A stretch of DNA of 64,000 nucleotides, from NCBI GenBank assembly GCA_002633005.1, contig NMRA01000399.1, positions 153,243 through 217,242 of the forward strand. Reading direction: 5' to 3'. The stretch comes from Phoronis australis. Lineage: Eukaryota; Phoronida; Phoronidae. Shown in pieces: positions 1 through 11,230 of this stretch (positions are counted from its first letter, which is position 1; each line of letters starts with the position of its first letter). The notes under the pieces are model-generated. The model searched no databases. It worked only from the letters and a program-made list of their open reading frames with translations, and was not told the origin of the DNA. The translations under genes were made by a program, and so were the position numbers.

Positions 1-188
1 GCGAAGTCAATTATCCTCGCTCGTGACTCGATGAATAGAGCAGCTTGGCGGCATCCCTTTGAGCATGAGCCGAGCGCGTCTCAGCCAAGGTGGATAAATA
101 CGGTCTAGTTCAATTTTCCATACCCCGCCGTTTACCTTAAACACCGGGGTTAGAACCAATTTTATTTAGTGGGAATGTTCATAGCATG
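1..188. repeat. Dispersed repeat R1, copy 1
   Basis: This stretch matches 39754-39941 in direct orientation over the same 188 bases, with roughly nine in ten positions identical by eye. Both copies end at the shared GTTCATAGCATG, after which the sequences diverge. The left edge here is the window edge, so this copy may extend further. Read on the minus strand it contains TGGCTGAGTCG, close to a Pol III A box, and a weak B-box-like CGTCGAGTC (CGATGAGTC in this copy). A SINE origin is possible but unproven. Confidence 0.8.
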
Positions 189-207
189 AGATACTGCTAC
201 AGTGTAA

Positions 208-480
208 ATTCTACAATTTGGGACACAGAAAAATTAATTATTTTGCTCAAGGTCGAACCTTGTCCCAAATTCTAGAAATAAACACTATTGGTTGTCATAA
301 ATTCAAGAAGCACCTGTTAAAACAGCAAATCACCCCCTTTCTACATTGAAAACACATAATGTCCGAACCCTAGAAATCTCATGGTAATGCCACAATCAAT
401 CACCCTTGTCCCAAATTACAGAATCAAGAAAATTAAATTTTTGCGGATTTCCATGTCCCAAATTCTAGAGACTTCCTGAA
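208..480 (+). repeat. Dispersed repeat R2 (TTTGGGAC family), copy 1
   Basis: The element has recurring TTGTCCCAAATTCTAGAAATA and AATTTGGGACA blocks. A direct copy lies at 21777-22010 and an inverted copy at 59190-59775. That inverted copy is split by a 14 bp minisatellite. No coding potential is visible. Confidence 0.7.
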
Positions 481-579
481 CTGGAGAATTTTGCTGTAGT
501 TGTAGGGATTAAACATTAGGTGCTACATCATATTTTCCAACTATAACTAATTATTGCAATAGTGCTTATGTGATTAACA

Positions 580-677
580 CCCCCAAAGAGTGCAGTGAAA
601 ATTGAATGGGGGAGCAACACATGACACCAAATGGCATATTGGTGTGCTTTTATTGTGACCTGGAGTGATTACACTCC
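580..677. repeat. Dispersed repeat R12 with conserved hairpins
   Basis: A hairpin has arms CCCCCA (580-585) and TGGGGG (607-612) with a 21 nt loop. A related copy at 20753-20785 has arms CCACCA and TGGTGG with the same loop length, so one base pair changed on both sides. A second hairpin, GGAGTG-ATTA-CACTCC, lies at 662-677. Confidence 0.45.
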
Positions 678-680
678 TCA

Positions 681-1320
681 TAGAGTGGAGTAAACCTTTA
701 CCATTGCTGGGAAAGTTGTGCAGCAACCCAACTTGATCCACAGATTTGTAGACAAGGCTGCTACGCTTTCATTGACTGAAACTGGGCAAAACAAGGGAGG
801 TGTGGAGTTGTGTTATAAATAGATGTGACATTAAAGGAGAATGCCACCCCAAAAACAACCTATTTTGTATCAATTTAGATCGAGTGGTTCTACTCAATAA
901 CGGCACGTTCGGTTGCGTTTACGGTAGACGGAGGTGCTGAACTTATCCAAGTAATTGGTTTCACACGCAGTCTGTTCAGCAGTTCACAACACGGGTTAGT
1001 GGTGTCTGCTTATCACTTGAATACATCGTTTAACACCAATAAATCATCAAACTGCGATGTAAAACCCTTAAAAATACACCGAGTTCTTATAAAAACATAA
1101 ACAAGTGGTGTTTTATTTCGCTGTTACGGATTTACTGGTATTTGGACACACCGTAGTCTACAAAGTTCGACAGGCCAATTTACCAAGGTCCGTAGCAGGA
1201 GTTTGGTGTCTGTTCGGAGATAAATTCGAAGTATTCTTCCGTGAAATAAAGACAGAAGAACCTAGTAGATACTGTGTTGCTCATACTTGTATTTTTGAGT
1301 TCTAAACACACAACATGCAT
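681..1320. other. No gene recognised
   Basis: This is mixed-composition DNA. A frame is open at 1105-1305 on the plus strand, but it has no splice or start context and no recognisable domain. I see no repeat copy elsewhere in the window. Confidence 0.5.
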
Positions 1321-1327
1321 GTAATAC

Positions 1328-1440
1328 CCGGCCAGTGGCTCGGAACCCGATCACTAGGCCTGGCGTCGCGGCCGGACTGACGTTATCCCGGCCACTAGCT
1401 CGAAACCCGATCAGGCCCGTTGCGGCCGCCGGGACTGGTA
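1328..1440. repeat. GC-rich two-copy tandem repeat
   Basis: Two diverged copies of about 58-60 bases lie side by side. Each starts with CCCGGCCA and contains GCTCGGAACCCGATCA or GCTCGAAACCCGATCA, followed by a CpG-rich GCGGCCG core. The base composition stands out sharply from the AT-rich surroundings. Confidence 0.6.
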
Positions 1441-2040
1441 CGAACATAAACCAGCTTGAGTTGGAAACTAAACCTCCAGTCACGAAAAGACTATAATAGT
1501 GAGCTAAAGAAATAATGTGCACGTGTATTATTCTTGTGAATTAGCCACGAAACTGAAAATCTACTTACTTGTCGGGGGCCGCGAAGTCAGGTTCCCCGTC
1601 CACAGACCGTCAGGGCACTGGTTGTAACAATGATTTGAATAATGTATTTGTATTTCGTAATAAAGATTTCCCTAACATGTGACCATAGCATGTAAAATCG
1701 AGTGTTTCACAACAGCTTTCTGTCAGCAAACACTGAATTAGCATGCGCTCAGACGGCCTTGGTGCCCGGTCAATTGCCTTTGTTGCCAGCATCAAAAGCC
1801 GGTAACGCAGTGGTTTATTCATTGCTGTCTTCTCAAATCATTTGCACTCACGAGCACTCAAGGAATAACAAATTGTATCTAATGAGACAGACTATGTTCC
1901 AGTTTCATACAAGCATTTTGAAACAGAACGCAGAATAATAAACGTCTACATGGCAACTCGCCTGGCGCCAATCCCGACTTAGGCAAGAGCTCATCCGACA
2001 AAGACTTCACAGGTTGGATCGTTATTCACAGGCTATCAGT
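1441..2040. other. No gene recognised; flank of THAP remnant
   Basis: Frames of about 70 codons are open on both strands (minus 1610-1822, plus 1702-1938), but neither shows a known domain. If the THAP remnant next to it once had a C-terminal body, it would have lain here on the minus strand. I could not recognise one. Confidence 0.4.
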
Positions 2041-2095
2041 TCAAACCGGAATACACTGATCAAGAAATACTAGAGAGGCGCCGTGAACATACACA

Positions 2096-2352
2096 GGGAA
2101 CAGAACGTATGGATAGTTCTTTGGTAAGCCAGAATTCGTCAGAGAAATCACTGTCGACGAAGTGTCGGCCACAAACATGGAGATGTTTCATGACCTCATA
2201 CTTGCTATTAACAGTGTACCTTTCATTCTTCACTACCGCGAGCCACTTTCTAAGCATTTCGGGCTCTCGAGGAAGTCGAAAAAACGATATACACGTTTTC
2301 TTCCCAGTTTCATAGTTTCAAGCGGGAACGATGCACCGCAATATAGCGGCAT
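2096..2352 (-). pseudogene. Broken THAP-domain zinc finger
   Basis: THAP domains are C2CH zinc-binding DNA-binding modules of about 80-90 residues, found in animal transcription regulators and in transposase-derived proteins. On the minus strand, codons from 2335 down to 2096 give an 80-codon THAP-like block. It has a first zinc Cys in CIVPA, then SFFRLPREPE, RKW, HVCGRHFVDSDF carrying the last Cys and His, and a closing SVP in place of the usual AVP. Two lesions are visible. The second zinc Cys position is TGA (2318-2320). The likely initiator ATG (2350-2352, followed by CCG) is one base out of frame with the first Cys. The frame downstream stays open to a stop at 2060. A decayed transposon or a decayed host THAP gene fits best. 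A selenocysteine reading of the TGA is unlikely because of the separate frameshift. The domain call is strong and the pseudogene status is probable. Confidence 0.75.
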
Positions 2353-3060
2353 TCACTCTGCAGACAAACCACTGACGTCACTGCGTCGTTTCTCACCTTC
2401 ACCACAGGTTAACGCGACACCTCTCGGCAAGGTGAGGTTGACCGTATAAGAGGCGATGTGTCTATAGACCGATTAACACGGTAAAAAAGACTAATTAAAT
2501 TGGGTGGAAGCTATAGATGAATCTCATCACGTCAATTTCAATCCTGAATTTGTGGGTTAACCCGGCCACACTTTTCAGCTACACCCCTGTCCTCCAAATT
2601 AAGTACAGTACCCTATATCCCCCCTCCTCCNACCACCATCCCCGAGACTACTCTCTTACTTTTTAATGATGCCTGCTCAAATTTAGAAATTTAGTGACAA
2701 TAGTTCAACTAGCAGAGGTACCACAAATTAATGTGCAATCTGAGCTGCTTTAGTGTTTAGTGCTGCCACCAGGTGGACCAAATAACTTCCCCATGTTCAA
2801 TAAACCTTTGAGGACTGTTTGTGGAATAACAGTAAACTTCCCTGAAATTTGAACAAAAATACTGTACGGTAGTGGCCAAAATTGTCACATTTTCATTTTC
2901 CAAGTGCTCACTATTCACCTATTTCACGAAAGCGCCATCTTCCCGCGCCATCTTTAAATACTGATCAAAAACGAGGCACACTGATAAAACCTCGTGAGCG
3001 GTCATCGGCTGGCCTTGATGGTGTTCTGTGCAGTGCCTGAACGTACCAATTCCACCTCGT
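2353..3060. other. No gene recognised
   Basis: The stretch holds one ambiguous base (2631), a CT-rich run near 2610-2640 and a lone CTCF-like core, CCACCAGGTGGAC, at 2766-2778. Nothing coding is visible. Confidence 0.45.
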
Positions 3061-3063
3061 CGG

Positions 3064-3190
3064 TATCCTTCCCACGGATATACTTAGCCACTCGCCCAGT
3101 CGCCAATGCGAGTAAAAATGGTGCTGGGCGAGTAGAAGTTGACTTGCCGGTCGCCCAGGTGGCGAGCGAATTTCAAAGCGCAAAAGCACT
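3064..3190. repeat. R6-related segment with inverted ACTCGCCCA arms
   Basis: Inverted arms ACTCGCCCA (3090-3098) and TGGGCGAGT (3125-3133) are followed by TCGCCCAGGTGGCGAGC. The same GGGCGAGT/ACTCGCCC pairing appears in repeat R6 at 4690-4723, which suggests a shared family. Confidence 0.45.
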
Positions 3191-3429
3191 ATATATCGTT
3201 TCCCAGATGAATATGAATAATTTTCCTCCTCCTTGTGCTGTTTTTATCATGAATTTAAGGTTCAGTTTGGTCATCGTGTCGATGCTCCGGCAGTGAAAAA
3301 CATCGGCGCAGTGCGACCCTACCGATTCAGTACATGTCACCCCTTACGCGATTCGTCAAAAATCACAGTGTGTGGTCGTGCACAAAGAATTTGTGGACTA
3401 GTCCGAAACGAAGAAAAGGGGAGAAAGGT

Positions 3430-3542
3430 GGAAGACCGGTCCATGTGCTCATAGCAAATGAAATACCATATTTCTTGGAACTGATTCCTTTTTGTAATGT
3501 ACAATGTCATTTTAGCCAAAATTATTTTTATAACATAAGTGC
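3430..3542 (+). repeat. Dispersed repeat R10, copy 1
   Basis: It matches about 61139-61245 in direct orientation. Shared blocks include TGGTCCA/CGGTCCA, GTGCTCATAGCAA against GTGCTCACAGCAA, and ATATTTCTTGGA. No coding content is visible. Confidence 0.6.
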
Positions 3543-4585
3543 CCATGCCCCTATAAGCGTCCCCACTCGTTTCCAGACTTCGCTAAAATAAGCGCCCAGT
3601 CCATGAATGTGTATATATTTGTGCGAAAAATGTCTTGCCTCACAGTTCTAAAATTCTCCAGTAATGTATTCAATTTATCAATAATATCCGACAGTCCTGA
3701 AAAATCATTGTGCGCGGAATTTCTAGTAGACCACGAGCCTCGCCGCTGTCGGTATTTAGCCGTGGCTGTACACTTCAAACCGTTCCGCAGTGCTTCAAAA
3801 AGAACGCAAAAGATTTGCTGATCTTGTGAAGAAAGTGTCACACTATATGGTCTGGCCCTTCGAACAGACGCAGCGTACTGGTCAACGGGATTGGTATTGT
3901 ATTTTTCCCGTACAGATTTTCTCCCACAACAGGAATCCAGATTGCTTTGTACACGTAAAATTATAAAACTTAACCGCGAATCGAAACTTGGCCAAGAAGC
4001 ATGCGCTAGGGCCTACATATAATATGTGGGCCTGGTCAATGAGATAAATATAACTACATATACAGCTCATTGGGCCTGCTACTCTGGCAAATGAACACTG
4101 ATGACACGCACGCGCTCGCTCAGTCGGTGCACACCTGTTGACTCACTTCAATACAAACGTCACGTGACAACAACATATGTGTTTGTCCACATTTTTCTCG
4201 TTGCCGGGTGCGATCTAGCGCAGATTTTGACTTAATCTGCGGTTAATCCCGACTCCGAGTCCACAGGAACTTAAGAATCTTAGGAAAGGCTATTTGGAAA
4301 ACTTAAGGAGGATTTGAGGTAATTTGAGTCGAAACTATTTTTACTCAAGAATTCAAGTTGTCCTATCGACGATCACGAAGCAGCGACGCATCAGTCGGCA
4401 AGTTTTCGGCCTGGGATTTCGGCACATTTTTTTTTTAAGATTAACAACAGAGTTTGATAGCAATGCACCACAGTTTTGAAGAAAGTCTGTCATAGGTTAC
4501 ACATACGTCACAGCCGAGACCGGGTTTTAAGCGCCGTAGGCTACAAAAAGCGTCCCCCTGGGCGCTAATTATTAGGGCAAATACG
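3543..4585. other. No gene recognised
   Basis: A 97-codon open frame on the minus strand at 3551-3841 has no ATG start and no domain I recognise. TAAGCGCCC-type motifs occur near 3555-3600 and 4520-4570, probably edges of old repeats. Confidence 0.4.
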
Positions 4586-4780
4586 GTAGCTCTAATAGAT
4601 GGTGACATCAGTGCACGAAACGATGATTTTTATTTAAACTATTAGCAAGTTTGTGGTGACTGGCGCCAACGGCCGGGTGACTGAACTTCGGGCGAGTAGA
4701 TTTTCTGGCTTCGGCACTCGCCCAGCTGGCGAGCAGGATTTTTCAAGACTAAAAGCCTGGGTAAATCCCTGACTTCCACA
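4586..4780 (+). repeat. Dispersed repeat R6, copy 1
   Basis: A direct copy lies at 62397-62578. Shared blocks include CTAATAGATGG, CAAGTTTGTGGTGAC, GGGCGAGTA, TTTTCTGGCT and ATCCCTGA. The arms GGGCGAGT (4690-4697) and ACTCGCCC (4716-4723) form a perfect 8 bp stem here but are degraded in the second copy. The second copy runs straight into a 39 bp tandem array and this one does not. Confidence 0.75.
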
Positions 4781-5450
4781 CTTTTCCAAAAAAAGGGAAA
4801 ACTATGGAGGAATGGCTGAGGAAGGTAAAAGTCTAGTTGCCGTGCGTATTGGTATGTTTTTGGAGATCGATTCAACATCAGATAACTTGATCTTTGGTAA
4901 CGTTGATAAGTCTTTTGACCACACCACCTTGCAGGACGATGCCATGTTTGTCAAGGCACCTCGTTTTCGATCAACACGACAGCAGTGCCCCGCGTTCGTG
5001 AAATAGGTGAATATTGGTAAAAATTTTCAAAATTTCTATCTATGTTTATTGATGACAGCCGAACTGTATAAAGTTTTTAAAAAATGAAGTAAAATTTTCT
5101 TCAAGCTTACTCTTGTTGAAAATGTTGATAAAATAAAATATTATGGTCCCGCCATACTATGTTCTAATTTTATGAAACTTTACCGTAATCCCATGTATTT
5201 TTACCCGCAATATTTCTGAGATTTCAACAAAACATGAGAGTGGCACTAACGTTTTGGCTGGTGCTTTGTTCTATCAGTCATTATTATGGTTGTGGTGTAT
5301 TTATAGCCTCATCTGAACACTGGTGCAACTTGATTTGCTGTTAAACCTCACACGCAATTATTTCTCTTATTTTGTTATCACTCAATACAACAACAACCCA
5401 GTCACTAAAACTACTTGTACAGCAGTTTGAAGGAGACAAATGACAATCTC
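4781..5450. other. No gene recognised
   Basis: A 64-codon frame with an ATG in fair Kozak context (4812-5006, plus) has no recognisable domain and no splice support. The remainder is AT-rich. Confidence 0.35.
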
Positions 5451-5454
5451 ACTC

Positions 5455-6390
5455 TCGAGAGGCATTTTGCCTTGTTTAGCTGCCTAAAAACGAAAATTGC
5501 ATTGGGCATTTTAGCCTCATAAAGTTATCCTACAGCATTATAGGATTCTATTTCTTTTAGCCTCATAAAGTTATCCTACAGCATTATAGGATTCTATTTC
5601 TTTTAGCCTCATAAAGTTGTCCTACAGCATTATAGGATTCTATTTCCTTTAGCCTCATAAAATTGTCCTACAGCATTATAGGATTCTATTTCCTTTAGCC
5701 TCATAAAATTGTCCTACAGCATTATAGGATTCTATTTCCTTTAGCCTCATAAAATTGTCCTACAGCATTATAGGATTCTATTTCCTTTAGCCTCATAAAA
5801 TTGTCCTACAGCATTATAGGATTCTATTTCCTTTAGCCTCATAAAATTGTCCTACAGCATTATAGGATTCTATTTCCTTTAGCCTCATAAAATTGTCCTA
5901 CAGCATTATAGGATTCTATTTCCTTTAGCCTCATAAAATTGTCCTACAGCATTATAGGATTCTATTTCCTTTAGCCTCATAAAATTGTCCTACAGCATTA
6001 TAGGATTCTATTTCCTTTAGCCTCATAAAATTGTCCTACAGCATTATAGGATTCTATTTCCTTTAGCCTCATAAAATTGTCCTACAGCATTATAGGATTC
6101 TATTTCCTTTAGCCTCATAAAATTGTCCTACAGCATTATAGGATTCTATTTCCTTTAGCCTCATAAAATTGTCCTACAGCATTATAGGATTCTATTTCCT
6201 TTAGCCTCATAAAGTTGTCCTACAGCATTATAGGATTCTATTTCCTTTAGCCTCATAAAGTTGTCCTACAGCATTATAGGATTCTATTTCCTTTAGCCTC
6301 ATAAAGTTGTCCTATAGCATTATAGGATTCTATTTCCTTTAGCAACACAAAAACATGGAAATGATAAGTGAATCAAGAAAACCATTATGA
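5455..6390 (+). repeat. Dispersed repeat R3 host element around a 46 bp array
   Basis: The left flank (TTGCCTTGTTTAGCTGCCTAA) resembles 47236-47262. The right flank (AGCAACACAAAAACATGGAA and on to AATCAAGAAAAC) resembles 14430-14500 and 47938-48012, which also begin with AGGATTCTATTT. So the array lies inside a dispersed element whose other copies carry only one unit end. Confidence 0.6.
5511..6343 (+). repeat. 46 bp minisatellite, about 18 copies
   Basis: The period is exactly 46, seen from the TTAGCCTCAT start at 5511 and again at 5557. The units contain CCTACAGCATTATAGG, whose ends CCTA/TAGG can pair. Copies are very similar. End units carry AAAGTT while the central block carries AAAATT, which suggests outward homogenisation or block duplication. 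Confidence 0.95.
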
Positions 6391-7530
6391 TAATGATCTT
6401 GATTTGCTTCTCAGTCAAATCAGAGAGGACACTAGGTGGTGCTTCAAAGAACTCGCAGTTATTGTGTAAGGCCGCATGCTCTTCAAGATGGCTTGTCACT
6501 GAGTGTCACTTTATGTGCTGAGCATGGACTCATGGAATACTAAACTGTTACTTGTTTACAAACCCAGACATCCTTTCTCATCTGAATATGGAACGAGTTG
6601 AGACCAACTTGTAAAGCATGAGATCTAAATAAAAAGGTCCTACTTGTACACAATGCAGGTTCATGGCTGTTAACAACAAAATAACTTGAGCTAACAAAAT
6701 GAAAACACACCACTTGCAATATAATTAAATGCCAAAGTATACAGCACTACCTTTGCGAACATGAACCTCTTCCTTGAGAGAATTAGAAGACCATTGATAA
6801 ACATTAAGTTCAATTTACTATAATTTTCAGCTCCAATCTCAACTATGGACCATTACATTAATAAGCACTTTAATCAATATCAACATAAACCTTGAGCCCA
6901 TGTCTTAAAGCCTAGTTCACTATTTTAAAAGATGTACCTAATTGATGTCACGTATGACGTAAATCAGGCTGTTTGAAGTGTTCAAGGGCACATGCCAGAG
7001 TTCCAGGGACTCAATCACTGTGACTACTGAATCGTGAGTAGAATGTAATAAGATGACATGGTTCATTTGTGTAACATGGCGAAATCTCACTAAGATTTGC
7101 CGCATTTCATCAGACTAGATATCCCACAAACATTTGCATGATTTCAACAATCTCGCACCCCCATAGGCTCATGGAACATCATCAGCAAAATTGATTGTTT
7201 TAACAATAATCTTGTAAAAAGGTGAAGATTAAGGTTGAATAGACCGGGTCAAAGTAAACGGGGTGACCAAAGGCTGCCCCAAAAACTGAACTGCTGATTG
7301 ACGGGACAGGTGGTGAGAGGAACATAAGGTAAAAACCAGGCAATGGCAAAAAAACAGAAGGCAGGAGAATAACAACAAGTGAGCCTCAAACGATTCAGAA
7401 GAGGAAATGAAAACCGATTAGAACTAAGTGAAAACAGCATGAGAACACGTGGGAACTTTTATAAAGTAGCCGTCTTTCAGTGTTAAGCCAGACCTTAGGT
7501 TTTACAGTCTTTATAATCTTCACACAAAAC
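6391..7530. other. No gene recognised
   Basis: This is AT-rich DNA without a long frame on either strand, a clear repeat copy or splice-bounded exons. Confidence 0.5.
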
Positions 7531-7620
7531 TGTGTATACATACTGTATACTCATACTATATACATACTGTGTATACATACTGTGTATACATACTGTATAC
7601 TCATACTGCGTACTGATGCT
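7531..7620. repeat. Degenerate TACTGTGTATACA repeat
   Basis: Irregular copies of a 12-14 bp unit, CATACTGTGTATA or CATACTGTATACT, occur here. Confidence 0.7.
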
Positions 7621-10600
7621 GCATACAAAATCTCAAACCCCGTGAAAAGTCAGGGTACAACACCAGAATGCTTAAAAGCGATTCACAATTGTTTTGGCTA
7701 ATTGAATAAACGCAACATACTCATTACAAAAATTGACAAGCTGTCAAAATTGTTTCCTGACAACTCCGCAATTGCTTTTGTTCCAATTTGAAGGGAAACA
7801 GTGGAACCCATTGCACACTGAAGTTGAACATCTAATTATCTGTGTTTTTATCCTGCATCACTGATGCCTTAAGATAGTTGTAAAATTCTGCATTAGTTGA
7901 AATCTCTTACACCAAAATACACCCTGAGTATGTGAATCAATAATACTATAATTACCACAACAGAAATTGCGACATTTCTCAGCTTACCTTGATTAGAGCC
8001 AAGACAGCCATGAGTGTTGAGACAAACACCAATTAAACTTGTGTCCAGGTGTAGATAACACTTGGTCTCTCTACACAGACATGTTCTCACTATCAAACTA
8101 TGATGCAACCTAAAGTCCCAGGATGAACTCAGCTAGTAAAGAAAGCACTTCGAAAAATGTCCAAAACCACAAAGTTTATAATGACTGCTTCTCAAGTTGC
8201 CTGGGTAAGATTGCAATGAATAAATGCCCAGTTTGCCTTTTAACTGGGTTCAGGTATCACTTAATGCACACTAAATGTAAGGCTCAGGTATCAACTGGGA
8301 GTCGACTAGTCTTCTTAAAACAATCTTCCTTCCAACATCACAAAGTCTTCTCATAGGTTAATTTAATGGTATCCGATATGGCCTATGCGAACCACACTGT
8401 CAGTCTCATAAGAAAGCATTCACAGAATAAATGCAGTTGCAAATAAAATAGATGTTTAATAACGGCAACTGAAATTGCTTATGATTAGATCAAGCTCAAA
8501 CGTCAGTTGTTGAACTAATGCATCCCTGCTGGTACTGTCAATCCCTTCTCTGTTTGTCAGTTGTTCCAGAGATGCAAGAATTTATAGCAGACAGGAGAGG
8601 TGTTGTAGTCTGCCTACGTAAATCATGAACTTGTGCATCACTTTTATCTGCTGTGGGCAATCCACCAATGACAGACAGCCTGAGACAAGGCCAAACAAAA
8701 GGAAGTGCTGTTTCTCTTCCAAACAGACCAATCCACCAATGACAGACGAGCATTACAAAGGACAAGCAAAGCAACCTGCTGAATTTCTCTCACAAGAACA
8801 ACTCACTGAGACTGTTGATTTTCTACCATGCAACAGGAGTAGTGGAAACAAGGAAACTAATATTTCACCTGATTCATAAGTTATCTAAGATTGACAATGA
8901 GTTGAACACCTGTGCCATACTAATTGCACATTGTGTTACAAGCAAACAATTAATTCTAACACACTTGTTTTCTGTTGCAAAACTTATCTTCCACAAACCA
9001 AGTATCAAAACAAAAATGATTAGTCACTAATGTTAACAACAACATTGCTGATTCTCATGTACGATTTTTAAGTCTAAAAATCAATTTAACCAACATTATT
9101 ACCAATACTGTGCACTCTATGCTTCACTCTTCCATAGAGCTACAGTAATTCTGCACCTACTTTGCTGGAAATAATGGCCAAACTCATCATTTTTACTACA
9201 AGTAACAGAAACTTTAACAAATGTTTTTATGACATCTACACTTACAAACAAAACTAATAATGGAGTAACATTTTTGTTAAACCTTAATTTTTGACTAAAT
9301 CAAACTTGATTGTGTGGCACACCATGCGCTTCATAGGTCAAAGGTTACTGTAGTACACTTGCATTAACACAAATGTTTGGCTTTATCACCCACCAACCCT
9401 CAACTTACACCCCCCAATTTATATGATCAAGACTTCCTTGACAGGGCCCACGTTTTTGTGAATGACCGTCTCATAAAAATTTTACCTGCTAAAATGTTTA
9501 AAAACTTGCCTATCTTTGAGTAATAACCAGAATTTAAGTTACACGTTGTCTTATTCCCCTCGGAAATACCTCTGCTCTAGAAAGTTTTTTTTCGACACCT
9601 CAGTGCGAGTCAGGCGTGCTTGGAAAAATAGACAGTTTGCCAACCTCAGACCTCTCGAAAATTTTGTTCTTAAATGCACGTGATTTTTGGTTTCCCCAAT
9701 TTATGTACGGACAACGGACGTTAACCTAAGACAAGTGGAGCCATTGTGGATCATTGGACCACAAATTAACATGAAGAGGGTCGGCAGTACCATGTCATGA
9801 TAGACACCGCAAACCCATTTTACAAGTCATTTGCCAACAAATTGAGCATGTTAAAATACTTATGTAAAATTAGTGGCAATAACATATTGCAGAGCAGCTG
9901 TTCACCTGCCCTCCTAGCAGGACAAACATAACACAGACACTTGAAAAAGCAATGTAAAGTGTACTTCACAGTAGCTACGTTTGTTTGTTTGTTTGTCCTG
10001 AGAACAACAACAACAATACAACCTCCAGAAATAAACCAACACCTGTCAAAAGGTGAAGACAACAGTTGGGTGAATGGAGATGGCTCTAACAAATTCTGAG
10101 AGCGAAGAAAACAAAGGCAGGTATGTTGAAATAACAACTAAGCTGAGGTGTCAAATACAAGCATGTAGGTAAGTTACGTCTTCTAATGGTTATCCATAAT
10201 TTGAATGAGGCATAACATTATAACCACTTCAAAGTTCCAATTTGTAAATCCAGTACTCTTCTGTTTAACATCCAAACATGGTTTGACACCAACAACAAAT
10301 TTTAAATTTTCACTTTAAACACCCAATAATGCATTATGACAATTGCGATTTCCTTAAAAATGCCCATGCCCCCGTCTGAAATTGCAAATTAATTTTCAGA
10401 TCTTTGTTATAAACAAACAGCCTACACATTTTGTAGTAATTTTGGCAACTTCATTTATTTTTGTTTATCTACCTTAGCAAGAGGAAATATCAAATGTAAT
10501 TTATTCTATCAAGTGAAACAATCATCAAAGTAATGAAACGGTGGAAATTCCATAACACCTGGAGCCCCCTAGTGTGTTTATATTTTCACCAACAGGTGGA

Positions 10601-10985
10601 TGATGGAGTCAAGAGCACTCTAATACAGTTATATTGTGCCAGGATAACACCATTATAAGCACACAAGAACAAGCGGTGACACAATCCTCCAAGTGGAGCA
10701 CTGTCGGACTTGTCAGGGCAACCCGATTTGACAAGTATGTGATAACCTCTCAAAATGTTCAGTCTCTCAAAATTGCGGAAATCATTTTTTTTCAAGCTGC
10801 AGTGTGAGCAAAATAAGCAGAATGGGCAAATATATCGTAAGGACATTTCAACAAAATGCCAAAATTAGAATGTGAGAAACTGTAGAGCAGTCACCATAAT
10901 ACAAATGTTGAGTATAATGTTCTCATTGACAAATGTACTGGGAGGATATTATCCACACGATGTGGAGTTCAGAAATGCTTACTGT
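7621..10985. other. No gene recognised
   Basis: Several 60-105 codon frames are open, the longest on the minus strand at 9820-10137. None has a start context, splice boundaries and a recognisable domain together. Composition is uniform and AT-rich. Short direct repeats of CCACCAATGACAGAC occur near 8662 and 8733. Confidence 0.45.
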
Positions 10986-11230
10986 CTATTGCCCTTGACC
11001 ATTGCATATTGTACCTACACTTTGTATTTTGTACCATTTTATTGTATATTGTATCTGTCAATTATATGTTGTATCTGTTCACTGTACATCAACACTTCAA
11101 TGTATATTGGATATGGTCATTGTATATCAATTATATCTGCAAATTGTATATTGCACCTGTTCATAGTTTATTAAGTATAGCATATCGGTTCATTATTTGT
11201 TGTATCTAATTCTCGTTGTTGCATCTTTAA
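10986..11230. repeat. Degenerate TTGTATATTGTA-type repeat
   Basis: Irregular copies of ATTGTATATTGTACCTGT-like units alternate with CATTGTATAT. They are too diverged for one clean period. Confidence 0.5.

Noticed and set aside
2318-2320. TGA read as selenocysteine in the THAP domain
   Set aside because: A second lesion (frameshift before the first Cys) and no obvious need for selenocysteine at a zinc ligand make simple decay more likely.
3551-3841. 97-codon minus frame with helix-like composition
   Set aside because: There is no ATG start, splice boundaries or recognisable domain. Not enough to call a gene.
4812-5006. 64-codon plus frame starting MAEEGK
   Set aside because: Fair start context but no family, no donor that makes sense, and it lies next to repeat R6.
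5511-6343. CRISPR array
   Set aside because: Units are contiguous 46-mers without variable spacers, and the genome context is animal.
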